From Hymenobacter psoromatis (GTDB lineage: Bacteria; Bacteroidota; Bacteroidia; Cytophagales; Hymenobacteraceae), in assembly GCF_020012125.1 (NCBI RefSeq), contig NZ_JAIFAG010000001.1, positions 3,720,001-3,784,000 on the forward strand: a stretch of 64,000 bases of DNA, given 5' to 3'. Position 1 is the stretch's first letter, and each line of letters begins with the position of its first letter. A program made the position numbers and the translations under genes. The notes beneath the pieces are model-generated. The model was not told the DNA's origin. It was given only the letters and a program-made list of their open reading frames with translations, and did not search any database. Of the stretch, positions 37,712 through 45,985 are shown in pieces.

Positions 37712-38332
37712 ATGCCTACCCCCTTCACCTTCGTGCGCCTCAGCTACCACTCCGGCGACTGGGATGCCGTGGACGAGCGCATGCCCGCCAACCTGCTGCA
37801 CTCGCTGGTGGAGTATACCACGGTGCCCGTGGCACCGCAGGAAAAAGTGGTGGCCCTCGACAGCCCCGAGCTGTTTGGCTACCCCTTCTGCTATTTGAGC
37901 GGCCACCGGCTGGTGCAGTTTTCGGCCCAGGAAAAAAAGAACTTCACGCAGTATGTGCGCAACGGCGGCTTCGTGTTCGTGGACGACTGCAACCACGACA
38001 TCGACGGCCTGTTCGCCCGCTCCTTTGAGGAGCAGATGCGGGTGTGCTTCGGGGCTAATGCGCTGCAGAAAATCCCGAAAACCCACCCGATTTACACGCA
38101 GTTTTTCAAGTTCAAGGACGGCCCACCTAACACGGGCTTCGAACTGAATGGCTGGGGCGACGACCTGGTGCACGACTACCTCAAGGGCATCACCATCCAT
38201 AACCGCTTGGGCGTGCTGTATTCCAACAAAGACTACGGCTGCGAGTGGGACTACGACTTCCGAAACAAGCGCTTTCTGGCTGAGGATAATACCAAGTTTG
38301 GGGTTAATATTTTGCTGTATGCGCTGAGTTGA
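37712..38332 (+). CDS. DUF4159 domain protein, first gene of the MoxR operon
   Basis: 206 residues beginning MPTPFTFVRLSYHSGDWDA, the typical DUF4159 opening. GGFVFVDDCNHDIDGLF and GVLYSNKDYGCEWDYDF are further conserved blocks; the fold is likely Rossmann/GATase-like. In Bacteroidetes this family accompanies MoxR and DUF58 genes. It has no signal peptide in this form. ATG 37712 is used; the 14 codons upstream are encoded by a Pro-rich motif region. The gene is separated from moxR by a long hairpin but reads in the same direction. Confidence 0.85.
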   Translation: MPTPFTFVRLSYHSGDWDAVDERMPANLLHSLVEYTTVPVAPQEKVVALDSPELFGYPFCYLSGHRLVQFSAQEKKNFTQYVRNGGFVFVDDCNHDIDGLFARSFEEQMRVCFGANALQKIPKTHPIYTQFFKFKDGPPNTGFELNGWGDDLVHDYLKGITIHNRLGVLYSNKDYGCEWDYDFRNKRFLAEDNTKFGVNILLYALS

Positions 38333-38345
38333 GCTGATTAAATAA

Positions 38346-38446
38346 GAACGTCCTGCAGAGCGTAGCGCAACATCTCGCTGGAAGTCGTTCGCACGATTGA
38401 ATTACTATCCCACGCGAGATGCTTCGCTACACTCTGCAGGACGAAC
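38346..38446. repeat. long hairpin between DUF4159 and MoxR genes
   Basis: Arms 38346-38378 and 38414-38446 pair at 28 of 33 positions (core GTCCTGCAGAG and ACATCTCGC). It is related in layout, and loosely in sequence (CATCTCGC, GAACGTC), to family A. Confidence 0.8.
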
Positions 38447-38458
38447 AAGCTACACAAC

Positions 38459-39436
38459 ATGACCGAACAAGACGTAAAAACGCTGCTCGCCAAGCTGCCT
38501 ATCCTCAAAGCCGAGATTGGCAAGGTTATCGTGGGCCAGTCGGCGGTGCTCGACGAGGTGCTGGTGGCGCTGCTGGCCGGCGGCCACGCCCTGCTGGAAG
38601 GCGTGCCGGGCCTGGCCAAAACGCTGCTCGTGCGCACGCTGGCCTCGGCCACCGATTTGTCGTTTCGCCGCATCCAGTTCACGCCCGATTTGATGCCGAC
38701 TGATATTCTCGGCACCGAAGTTTTGGAGGAAGACCACGGCACCGGGCACCGCTCGTTCAAGTTCAACCCTGGCCCCATTTTCGCCAGTCTGGTGCTGGCC
38801 GATGAGATAAACCGCACGCCGCCCAAAACCCAGGCCGCGCTGCTGGAGGCCATGCAGGAAGGCCACGTAACCTACGCCGGCCAGGAACACGCGCTGCCCA
38901 AGCCGTTCTTCCTGCTGGCCACGCAAAACCCTATCGAACAGAGCGGTACCTACCCCCTGCCCGAGGCTCAGCTCGACCGATTTTTGCTGTACGTGCGCAT
39001 CGGCTACCCCTCTGAGCAGGAAGAAATGGCGGTGCTCAGCGGCACCACCGGCACGGCGCGGCCCGAGGTGCAGCCCATTCTGGGCGGCGAGGACATCCGG
39101 CAATTGCAGCAATTGGTGCGGCAAGTCAGCCTCAGCCCCGAGCTGCTGAGCTTCGTGAACCGGCTGGTGCGCGCTACGCGCCCGGCCACGTCGGAAGTCA
39201 AGTTTATTAAGGACTATGGCCGCTGGGGCGCGGGGCCGCGGGCCGGCCAGGCGCTGATATTGTGCGCCAAAGCGCGGGCACTGCTGCAAGGCCGCTTCGC
39301 CGCCACGCTGGATGATATTCGGGCGCTCGCGCCGCCGGTGCTGCGCCACCGGGTCCTGTTGAATTTCAATGCCGAGGCGGAGAATCTGACGCCCGATGAT
39401 GCCGTGGCGGAGTTGCTGAAGGCTGTGCAAGTTTAA
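38459..39436 (+). CDS. MoxR-family AAA+ ATPase
   Basis: 325 residues. Walker A is GVPGLAKT (around residue 50), Walker B LVLADEIN (around 112), sensor 1 is in FFLLATQNPIEQSGTYPLPE, and the C-terminal lid follows. MoxR ATPases act as chaperones for the assembly of von Willebrand-domain or envelope complexes and travel with DUF58 and BatA genes, as here. Cytoplasmic, at the membrane face. Length and start (ATG 38459, MTEQDVKTLLAKL) are normal. Confidence 0.95.
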   Translation: MTEQDVKTLLAKLPILKAEIGKVIVGQSAVLDEVLVALLAGGHALLEGVPGLAKTLLVRTLASATDLSFRRIQFTPDLMPTDILGTEVLEEDHGTGHRSFKFNPGPIFASLVLADEINRTPPKTQAALLEAMQEGHVTYAGQEHALPKPFFLLATQNPIEQSGTYPLPEAQLDRFLLYVRIGYPSEQEEMAVLSGTTGTARPEVQPILGGEDIRQLQQLVRQVSLSPELLSFVNRLVRATRPATSEVKFIKDYGRWGAGPRAGQALILCAKARALLQGRFAATLDDIRALAPPVLRHRVLLNFNAEAENLTPDDAVAELLKAVQV

Positions 39437-39442
39437 ACTCGT

Positions 39443-39547
39443 TTGTCATTGCGAGGAGGAACGACGAAGCAATCTTTCCTTCACCCTTGGCCAACGCTCG
39501 CAAATGCGAAGGAAGGATTACCTCGTCGTTCCTCCTCGCAATGACAA
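39443..39547. repeat. long hairpin between MoxR and DUF58 genes
   Basis: Arms 39443-39481 and 39509-39547 pair at 36 of 39 positions (left arm TTGTCATTGCGAGGAGGAAC). Similar TGTCATTGCGAG elements occur at 32187-32258 and 30477. It overlaps the start region of the DUF58 gene. Confidence 0.88.
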
Positions 39548-39554
39548 TTATTCT

Positions 39555-40430
39555 ATGCTTTCTCCCGAACTCCTTTTCGCGCTGCGCAACCTGCCGCTGG
39601 CCGCCCGCCAGGCGGCCGAGGGCTTTTTGGCCGGCGCGCACGCCAGCCGGCGGCACGGCGCGGGCATGGAGTTCAGCCAGTACCGGCCCTACCAGCCCGG
39701 TGACGACCTGCGCCGCCTCGACTGGCGCTTGGCGGCGCGCTCGGATAGATACTACTTGCGCGAATCGGAAGTCGATACTAGCTTGGTGGTGAACCTCGTG
39801 CTCGACGCCAGCGCCAGCATGAACCACCGCGACGACAACGGCCTCACCAAGCTCGACTACGCCCGGCTGCTACTGGCCGCGCTGGCCTACCTGGCCCAGA
39901 AGCAGGGCGACGCCGTGGGCCTCACCATCTTGCGCCCCGGCGCTTTGCAGCACTACCCCGCCCGCGCCGACACCCGGCAGCTGCCGCGCCTCTACCACGC
40001 CCTAGCCACGGCTGAGGCCACCGGCACCTTCCCCGACACGGCCACGCTGGCCCCGCTTACGGCCCGGCGGCAGCGCGCCCTCACGGTGTGCGTGAGCGAC
40101 TTATATGAGGAAGCCGGCGAGATAAACCACCTGCTGGCCCGCCTGCGTGCCACTAGTGGCGACGTGCTGCTGCTGCACTTGGTGGCGGGCAATGAGCTGA
40201 ACTTTAGCTACAAAGGCCCCGTGACTTTTCGCGACCTAGAAACCGGGCAGACGCTCCAACTCGATGCTGACCAGCAGCGCGCCGGCTACCAGCAGCAGTT
40301 GCGCCAGTGGCTGCGCGACACGGCCCAGGCCGCCCGCCAGCAGGGCCTCGACTACCACCAGCTCAGCACCGCTGAGCCGCTGGATGGTGCGCTGCGCGTG
40401 TTTTTGAAACGACGTCAGTTGATGAGCTAA
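39555..40430 (+). CDS. DUF58 domain protein
   Basis: 291 residues. GMEFSQYRPYQPGDDLRRLD followed by WRLAARSDRYYLRESE is the DUF58 signature; after it come a vWA-like MIDAS stretch VLDASASM and the block TVCVSDLYEE. It lacks N-terminal membrane segments, so it is a soluble member. It works with the MoxR ATPase encoded upstream and the BatA-type membrane protein downstream. ATG 39555 was chosen; the 17 codons upstream are hairpin sequence. Confidence 0.93.
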   Translation: MLSPELLFALRNLPLAARQAAEGFLAGAHASRRHGAGMEFSQYRPYQPGDDLRRLDWRLAARSDRYYLRESEVDTSLVVNLVLDASASMNHRDDNGLTKLDYARLLLAALAYLAQKQGDAVGLTILRPGALQHYPARADTRQLPRLYHALATAEATGTFPDTATLAPLTARRQRALTVCVSDLYEEAGEINHLLARLRATSGDVLLLHLVAGNELNFSYKGPVTFRDLETGQTLQLDADQQRAGYQQQLRQWLRDTAQAARQQGLDYHQLSTAEPLDGALRVFLKRRQLMS

Positions 40431-40436
40431 CCTTTC

Positions 40437-40525
40437 TACCGCGGAAGACGCGGAAGATTTTCGCGGAAGTCGCGGATGTTGTTCTTCCGCACCTTCCGCG
40501 AAAGTCTTCCGCGTCTTCCGCGGTA
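40437..40525. repeat. long hairpin between DUF58 and BatA genes
   Basis: Arms 40437-40469 and 40493-40525 pair over 33 bp with one G-U (left arm TACCGCGGAAGACGCGGAAG). The arms themselves contain short tandem GCGGAAG units. A third sequence family within one operon. Confidence 0.9.
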
Positions 40526-40556
40526 AAGCCTCTTAGCACTTACCTAGTAGAACTCC

Positions 40557-42125
40557 TTGCTTACCCTCACCAACTCATCTGCGCTCTTAGCCTTCCTTGG
40601 CTTGCTGGTGCCGCTGGCCATCCACCTTTGGAACCGGCGGCCGGGCCGCGAGGTGGCGGTGGGCAGCCTGCGCTGGCTGGCCGCCGGGGCCAACCGCCGC
40701 CTGCGCAACCTGCGTCTGGAACAGCTGTGGCTGCTGCTGCTGCGGGCCGCGGTGCTGGCGGTGCTGGCCGTGGCGCTGGCCGGCCCGGCGTGGCGGCAGG
40801 TGCGGCCGGCCGGCCGGGGCCAGGTGCTGGTGAGCCCCACGCTGGCCGATGGCAGCAGCCTGGCGGCCGTGCGCCCCACCCTCGACTCGCTGCGGCGGCG
40901 CGGCTACCAGTTGCGCTGGCTGGCGGCGGGCCTACCCCCCCTCACGGCCACCGAGTGGCAGCGCGACTCGCTGGGCCGGCCGGTCGCTATTGCGCTGGCT
41001 GACAACCACTACTGGGCCCGCTTGCAGCAGGCGGCGGATTCGTTTCCGGGCCAGCCGCTGTACGCCGTGACGCCGGCCGCGCTGCGCGGCTTCGGCGGCG
41101 CGCACCCGGCACTGCCGGCTAACCTGACCTGGCAAACTATCCCGGCGCGCACGGCTACCAACTGGCTGCAGGCGGCCAACGCCAGCGCCGATAGCCTGCG
41201 CCTGCTGCTGGGCCACAGCGATGAGAAGCAGACGACTTTCCGCACGGTGCGCGTGGTGCGGCCCCGGCCGGGCGCGTCGGTGGCCGTGGCCGGCCTACCC
41301 CCCTTGCGCTACGAAACCACGGCGGGCGGTGCGCGGCTGCGGCCCGTGGCGGCCGATTCGGGCCGGGCGCAGGCGGCGGTGCCGGTGGTGGACGGGCCGC
41401 TGCGGGTGTACCTCTACGCCACGGCTGGCTACGCCGATGATGCGCGCTACCTGCGGGCGGCACTGCGGGCGGCGGCGACGGGCCTGGCCCGGCCGCTGGC
41501 GCTCACCGTCAGCCCTACCCCCCCCGACCCGGCCCAAGCCGCCGACTGGCTTTTTTGGCTGAGCGACAGCCCGGTGCCGGCCGCCTGGCGTGCCCGCGTG
41601 CCGCGGGGCCTGCACCTGTGGCAGGAAGCCGCCGGGCCAGGCATAGCCGACACCGCTACGCTGGCTACCATCGAAACTGCCGACGCCGCGCCCATTCGCA
41701 TCTTGCGGCGGAGCCAGAAGCCGATAGGTGGCCAAATCCGTTGGGCTGATGGCCGGGGCCGGGCCGTTCTTTCCGAAACGCCCCAGGCGGCCGGCGCGGT
41801 TTACCAATTGGCTACGCGCCTGAACCCGGCTTGGAGTAAATTAGGCGATAGCCCTGAATTGCCGGCGCTGCTGCTGAATTTACTGGCCCCCGAAACCCGC
41901 TTGGGGGTTGATTCTGCGCTGACCGCGCACGACCAGCGCCGCCTCGACCTGGCGCAGCTGCCAGCCCAGGCGGTGCGGGTGGCCAACGTAGCAGCCGCGC
42001 CGCCTGTGGCCTATCGCTTCGTTGATTTGCGGCCGTGGCTGGTGCTGCTGGTGGCGGTGCTCTTTGGCCTGGAGCGCTGGCTGGCGCTGCGGCGGTCGGC
42101 TTCTACTTCTTCTCTTTCAGCATGA
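40557..42125 (+). CDS. BatA-domain membrane protein
   Basis: 522 residues from TTG 40557. The N-terminus FLGLLVPLAIHLWNRRPGRE followed by VAVGSLRWL is the BatA N-terminal anchor, with a second membrane span at about 55-78 (LWLLLLRAAVLAVLAVAL) and a third near the C-terminus (WLVLLVAVLFGL). The middle 380 residues face the periplasm and contain no full MIDAS. It is part of the MoxR/DUF58 'Bat' system, whose exact function in Bacteroidetes is uncertain (aerotolerance was proposed in Bacteroides). The stop TGA overlaps the next ATG (ATGA). Confidence 0.88.
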   Translation: MLTLTNSSALLAFLGLLVPLAIHLWNRRPGREVAVGSLRWLAAGANRRLRNLRLEQLWLLLLRAAVLAVLAVALAGPAWRQVRPAGRGQVLVSPTLADGSSLAAVRPTLDSLRRRGYQLRWLAAGLPPLTATEWQRDSLGRPVAIALADNHYWARLQQAADSFPGQPLYAVTPAALRGFGGAHPALPANLTWQTIPARTATNWLQAANASADSLRLLLGHSDEKQTTFRTVRVVRPRPGASVAVAGLPPLRYETTAGGARLRPVAADSGRAQAAVPVVDGPLRVYLYATAGYADDARYLRAALRAAATGLARPLALTVSPTPPDPAQAADWLFWLSDSPVPAAWRARVPRGLHLWQEAAGPGIADTATLATIETADAAPIRILRRSQKPIGGQIRWADGRGRAVLSETPQAAGAVYQLATRLNPAWSKLGDSPELPALLLNLLAPETRLGVDSALTAHDQRRLDLAQLPAQAVRVANVAAAPPVAYRFVDLRPWLVLLVAVLFGLERWLALRRSASTSSLSA

Positions 42126-44404
42126 TGCAGGTAGCTTATCAGACAGCAACGGACTTGAGCGCCGCCCGGCAGCATTTGCGGGCGGCGGGGCGCAGCTACG
42201 CGGGGCGGCGGCTGGCGGCGGTAGCGCTTCCCACGCTAGCGGGCCTGTTGCTGCTGGGTGTGCTGGCGGCGCGCTGGCCGGCGGGCCAGCCGGGGCTGCT
42301 GGTGGGCGCGCTGGCGGTGCTGGCCGTGGCCGCCTGGCAGCTGTGGCCGCTGCGCCGGCTGGGTCCGGCCACCGTGGCTCGGCAGCTCGACCGGCTGTTT
42401 TCGGAGCTGGAAGACAGCGCTGGCCTGCTGCTGCACGAGGCGGCGCAGTTGCCATTTCTGGGGCAGCTGCAGCAGCAGCGGGTGGGCCAGCGGCTCGGTG
42501 AGCTGGCGGCGACGCAAGCGCCACTGCTGCCGGTTTCTTTCAAAAGCTCTTTACTAATCAGTGGCTTATTATTGATTAGCGGCGCGGTGGCTTGGTGGCT
42601 GCCGGCGCGGCAACCGGCGGCAGCGGCAGCAGCCGCGGTGGCATTGCATTTCACGCCCGACGCGGGCCGGCCGGTGCCGATGGCCGCGCCGCGCATTACC
42701 AAAGTCGAGCTGCTGGTGACGCCGCCGGCCTACACGCAGCGGCCGGCATTTGTGCCGACGGCGGCCTCGTTTCAGTGCCCGCAGGGGTCGCGGGTGCGCT
42801 GGCTGGTGCGGGTGAATAAGGCGGCCGGGGCCGCGCCGGTGCTGGAATTAGGCAGCCAGAAACTGACTTTGCGGCCGGTGGCGGGGCAGCCTGCGCAGTT
42901 TATGGCTGAGCAGGTGTTGAGTGCTTCGGCGCTGTACCGGCTGCGCTTCGCGGGGCAAACTTCCGATGACTACGCCATCGACGTGCGGCCCGACCAACTA
43001 CCCACTATTCGCATTCAAACCCCTAAACCCTATACGCTTATTGCGGCAGTAGGCACCCGGCCCGAGGTGCCGATAAAGGCCACGCTGCGCGACGACTACG
43101 GCCTGACCCGCGCCGAGCTGGTCATTACCGTGGCGCAGGGGCAGGGCGAGGCGGTGAAGTTCCGGGAGGTGCGCCGCGACCTGAGCGCGGCGCTGGGCGG
43201 CCAGCCGGGCGAGGCCACGGTGGGCAGCCTGCTAAACCTGCCCAAGCTGGGGCTGACCTACGGCGACGAGCTGTATTTCTACCTGCAAGCCCGCGATAAC
43301 AACGGCCAAACGGCGCGCTCCGATGCCTTTTTGGTGCAGTGGCAGGACACGGCCGCCGCCACCAGCGCCATTGATATGGGCCTGGGCGTGAACACCGCGC
43401 CGGCCTACTTTCGCTCTGAGCGCCAGATAATTATCGATACCGAAAAGCTGATTGCGGAGAAACCCAAGCTGACGGCCGCCGAGTTTACGAACCGGGCCAA
43501 CGCGCTGGGTTTCGACCAGCAATCGCTGCGCCTGCGCTACGGCAAGTTTTTGGGGGAAGAAGCGGAAAAGGGCTTGGGCGTGACAGCCGGCCCGCCCACC
43601 GCCGATGAGCCGGCGTCTCCCACGGCGGACGCCCCGACCGCCGACGCGCCGGCTGAGGCTAAGGTCCCTACCCCCCCCACCGAGGCCGATGACGACCACG
43701 ACCACCACGAAGCGCCCGCCGGCCGCAATGCCTCGCAAACCGCCGCCACCGACGCCCTGACAGACCCCTACATCCACAAGCACGACGACGCTGAAACCGC
43801 CGACTTCCTGGAGCCCGCCGTGAAGGCCAAGCTCCACGCCGTGCTCGACGAGATGTGGGCCGCCGAGCTGCGCCTGCGCACCGGCCAGCCCGCGGCGGCC
43901 CGGCCCTTCGAGTACCGCGCCCTGCGGCTGCTCAAGCAGGTGCAGCAGCAAACCCGCGCCTACGTCAAGAAGGCCGGCCTTACCCCTACCCCCCTGCCCG
44001 AGGCCACGCTGCGCCTCACCGGCGAGCTGAAGGGCGCGACGGCCCCGCAACGCCGGGAAACAGTGGCGGCCCCAGCTACGCAGCCCACCGTGCGGGCCGC
44101 CCTGCGCTGGCTGGCCACCCAGCACGGCCAGCCCGCCCGCCCCGCCGATGCCGCCGCGCTGGAGCAAGCCGGGGCGGCACTTGCCCAAGCCGCTTTGCAA
44201 AAGCCCGGCCTCTACCTGCCGGCTTTGCGGGCGCTACGCCAGCTGGCCACCGACGCCCGCGCCGGCCGCGTGCCCTGCGCCAGCTGCCTCGCGCCGGCTC
44301 AGCGCGCGCTCACCGATTTGCTGCCCGCGCCCGTGCCGACGGCCGCGCCAGCGGCCACGCCCGACCGCCTGGCCCGCCGCTACTTTGAGGAATTGGGGCG
44401 GTGA
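42122..44404 (+). CDS. DUF4175-like large membrane-anchored protein
   Basis: 760 residues from ATG 42122, overlapping the BatA stop by four bases. Two N-terminal membrane spans (about residues 30-50 and 55-75), a third near 140-160, then a long periplasmic part with Ig-like strands (ITKVELLVTPPAYTQRP; LRDDYGLTRAELVITV), an acidic/His-rich stretch DDDHDHHEAP near residue 525 and a helical C-terminal half. The order fits the DUF4175 proteins found next to BatA in Bacteroidetes. Function unknown. The His/Asp-rich segment might bind metal. Confidence 0.8.
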   Translation: MMQVAYQTATDLSAARQHLRAAGRSYAGRRLAAVALPTLAGLLLLGVLAARWPAGQPGLLVGALAVLAVAAWQLWPLRRLGPATVARQLDRLFSELEDSAGLLLHEAAQLPFLGQLQQQRVGQRLGELAATQAPLLPVSFKSSLLISGLLLISGAVAWWLPARQPAAAAAAAVALHFTPDAGRPVPMAAPRITKVELLVTPPAYTQRPAFVPTAASFQCPQGSRVRWLVRVNKAAGAAPVLELGSQKLTLRPVAGQPAQFMAEQVLSASALYRLRFAGQTSDDYAIDVRPDQLPTIRIQTPKPYTLIAAVGTRPEVPIKATLRDDYGLTRAELVITVAQGQGEAVKFREVRRDLSAALGGQPGEATVGSLLNLPKLGLTYGDELYFYLQARDNNGQTARSDAFLVQWQDTAAATSAIDMGLGVNTAPAYFRSERQIIIDTEKLIAEKPKLTAAEFTNRANALGFDQQSLRLRYGKFLGEEAEKGLGVTAGPPTADEPASPTADAPTADAPAEAKVPTPPTEADDDHDHHEAPAGRNASQTAATDALTDPYIHKHDDAETADFLEPAVKAKLHAVLDEMWAAELRLRTGQPAAARPFEYRALRLLKQVQQQTRAYVKKAGLTPTPLPEATLRLTGELKGATAPQRRETVAAPATQPTVRAALRWLATQHGQPARPADAAALEQAGAALAQAALQKPGLYLPALRALRQLATDARAGRVPCASCLAPAQRALTDLLPAPVPTAAPAATPDRLARRYFEELGR

Positions 44405-44536
44405 GGGTTTTCCACTTCCTGCTACCCGGCACCCGGCGGGAAGTTGCTGGCCCTGAGCTTAAACCGAATAATCCCAGCCGCTACCCTCTTACCTGAGCGC
44501 AACGACTGGGACCAGTCTGCGAGCCGTTCGCCTGGC

Positions 44537-45133
44537 TTATACGGCTACGCTGTCAATGCCTTTTTGCACGGCAGTCGCCTGAAATTCGGGTAGCTTCACG
44601 CCTTCGGCGCGGGCCACGGTGACGTCGGTGAGGCCCAGGAAACCGAGCATCCAGCGCAGGTAGGGCGTGGCGAAATCGTAGGGCTGCATCGGGCCTTCGG
44701 AGTAGATACCGCCGCTGGCCACCGCCACGTACACTTTCTTGCCCGTGATGAGCCCCTCCGGGCCGTTGGGCGTGTAGCGGAACGTGATGCCCGCCCGCGT
44801 CAGGTGGTCGAGCCACGACTTGAGCGAGGCGGGGATGCTGAAGTTGTAGAACGGCACCCCAATCACGAGAGTGTCGGCCGCCATGATTTGCGCGATGGCT
44901 TCGTCAGAATGGCGCACGGCCTGCTGCTGCTCGGGCGAGCGGCCTTCGGCGGGCGTGAAGTAGGCCTGTAGGTGGGCTTCCTCCATGTAGGGCAGCGGGT
45001 CCTTGGCGAGGTCCCGCACGACGACCGTGCTGCCAGAATGCGCGCTTTTGAGCTTGTCGATGATACCCTGGCTGAGTTGCGTGCTGTGCGACTTGGTGCC
45101 CTGGGCGCTGGAAATTATTTGCAGAATCTGCAT
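44537..45133 (-). CDS. azoR: FMN-dependent NADH-azoreductase
   Basis: 198 residues, flavodoxin-like fold. Opening MQILQIISSAQGTKSHST binds the FMN phosphate; VIGVPFYNFSIPASLKSWLD and VASGGIYS are the conserved FMN and dimer segments of AzoR. The enzyme reduces quinones and azo compounds with NADH in the cytoplasm. The start is ATG 45133; a longer frame to 45256 is non-coding. It is divergent from an HxlR regulator gene, the same arrangement as YodB/AzoR1 control in Bacillus subtilis, where quinones relieve repression. Confidence 0.95.
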   Translation of the reverse strand: MQILQIISSAQGTKSHSTQLSQGIIDKLKSAHSGSTVVVRDLAKDPLPYMEEAHLQAYFTPAEGRSPEQQQAVRHSDEAIAQIMAADTLVIGVPFYNFSIPASLKSWLDHLTRAGITFRYTPNGPEGLITGKKVYVAVASGGIYSEGPMQPYDFATPYLRWMLGFLGLTDVTVARAEGVKLPEFQATAVQKGIDSVAV

Positions 45134-45233
45134 GAGATAAGGGGTAAAAAGATGGAATGACAGGCGAGCTACTGCCGCTTGACTTACCGGCCTCCACCGC
45201 GGCTCGCCAACTAAGCGGTCGGGTAGGCGGTTT

Positions 45234-45332
45234 GGTAGTCTGATTACCTCAAGCAACCAACCAGCCGTTTGTTCGGGCCTTTCCCCAACTGCAGATTACC
45301 GGGTGGTAGCCTGATTACCAGCTGGTAACCAG
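45234..45332. promoter_or_regulatory. HxlR operator region between azoR and its regulator
   Basis: GGTAGTCTGATTACC (45234-45248) and GGTAGCCTGATTACC (45305-45319) differ at one base; each has GGTA/TACC dyad ends. A further perfect dyad CTGGTAACCAG lies at 45322-45332 and a half-site GATTACC at 45294-45300. HxlR regulators bind such dyads. One full site lies near each divergent gene, consistent with repression of both; this is inferred. Confidence 0.65.
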
Positions 45333-45368
45333 GTGGTTTGGTCGCTCAGTGTTTCTCCCATCTCTCCC

Positions 45369-45743
45369 ATGACCAACTCCGAAATCTCTTCATGCGCGCA
45401 CACGATGCAAGCCTTGCGCCACGCCTCGCTGGTCGTTAGCAGCAAGTGGAAACTCCAGATTATTGTCGCGCTGCTGGCGGGCACCCAGCATTTTCGCGGC
45501 CTGGAGCGGGGCGTGCCCGGCATTTCTACCAAAGTGCTGGCCAAGGAGTTAAAGGACCTGGAAGCGCATCAGTTCATCGCGCGCACGGTGTATCCCGGCC
45601 CGCCCGTGGTGGTAGAATACCACGCCTTGCCGTATGCGCGCTCGCTCGACCCCGTTATCGCGGTCTTAAAAGAGTGGGGCCTGCAGCATCAGGAGCGCCT
45701 GGAAGCCCTGGAAGCTGCGCCAAGAGCCGCGCCGGTAATGTAA
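45369..45743 (+). CDS. HxlR-family transcriptional regulator
   Basis: 124 residues with the HxlR winged helix: SSKWKLQIIVALLAGTQHF, GVPGISTKVLAKELKDLEAH and YHALPYARSLDPVIAVLKEWG. A Cys at position 9 is in the region where YodB-type quinone sensors carry their redox Cys. It probably represses azoR and itself through the dyads in the shared gap. ATG 45369 (MTNSEIS) is preferred to GTG 45333. Downstream, 242 bases (45744-45985) hold only A/T-rich sequence and short TTCTGCG repeats. Confidence 0.92.
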   Translation: MTNSEISSCAHTMQALRHASLVVSSKWKLQIIVALLAGTQHFRGLERGVPGISTKVLAKELKDLEAHQFIARTVYPGPPVVVEYHALPYARSLDPVIAVLKEWGLQHQERLEALEAAPRAAPVM

Positions 45744-45985
45744 ATCGGGAAGAAACGCTGGCTGATATTCCCCCGGAGGCGGCAGCCGTGGCATCGCGTG
45801 CAACTAAGTGAGCCAATAAATGGACTATGCCACCAGGTACTTACTGGTTCTAAAAGGCGTAGTTTCTGGACTGATATTAAAATTTATAAGTAAATGTATT
45901 TTTATAAATAAACATCAAACTTCTGCGAGGAAATTTTTAAAAAGAAACTTATAACCTACTTCTGCGAATTTCTGCGTTCGATTCC
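45744..45985. other. A/T-rich spacer with TTCTGCG repeats
   Basis: No open gene is seen. The right half is A/T-rich (TATTTTTA at 45897 area could be a weak -7 box), and CTTCTGCGA occurs twice plus TTTCTGCG once just before the TTG start of the next gene. Similar TTCTGCG words recur after that gene (47775-47825). Confidence 0.4.
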
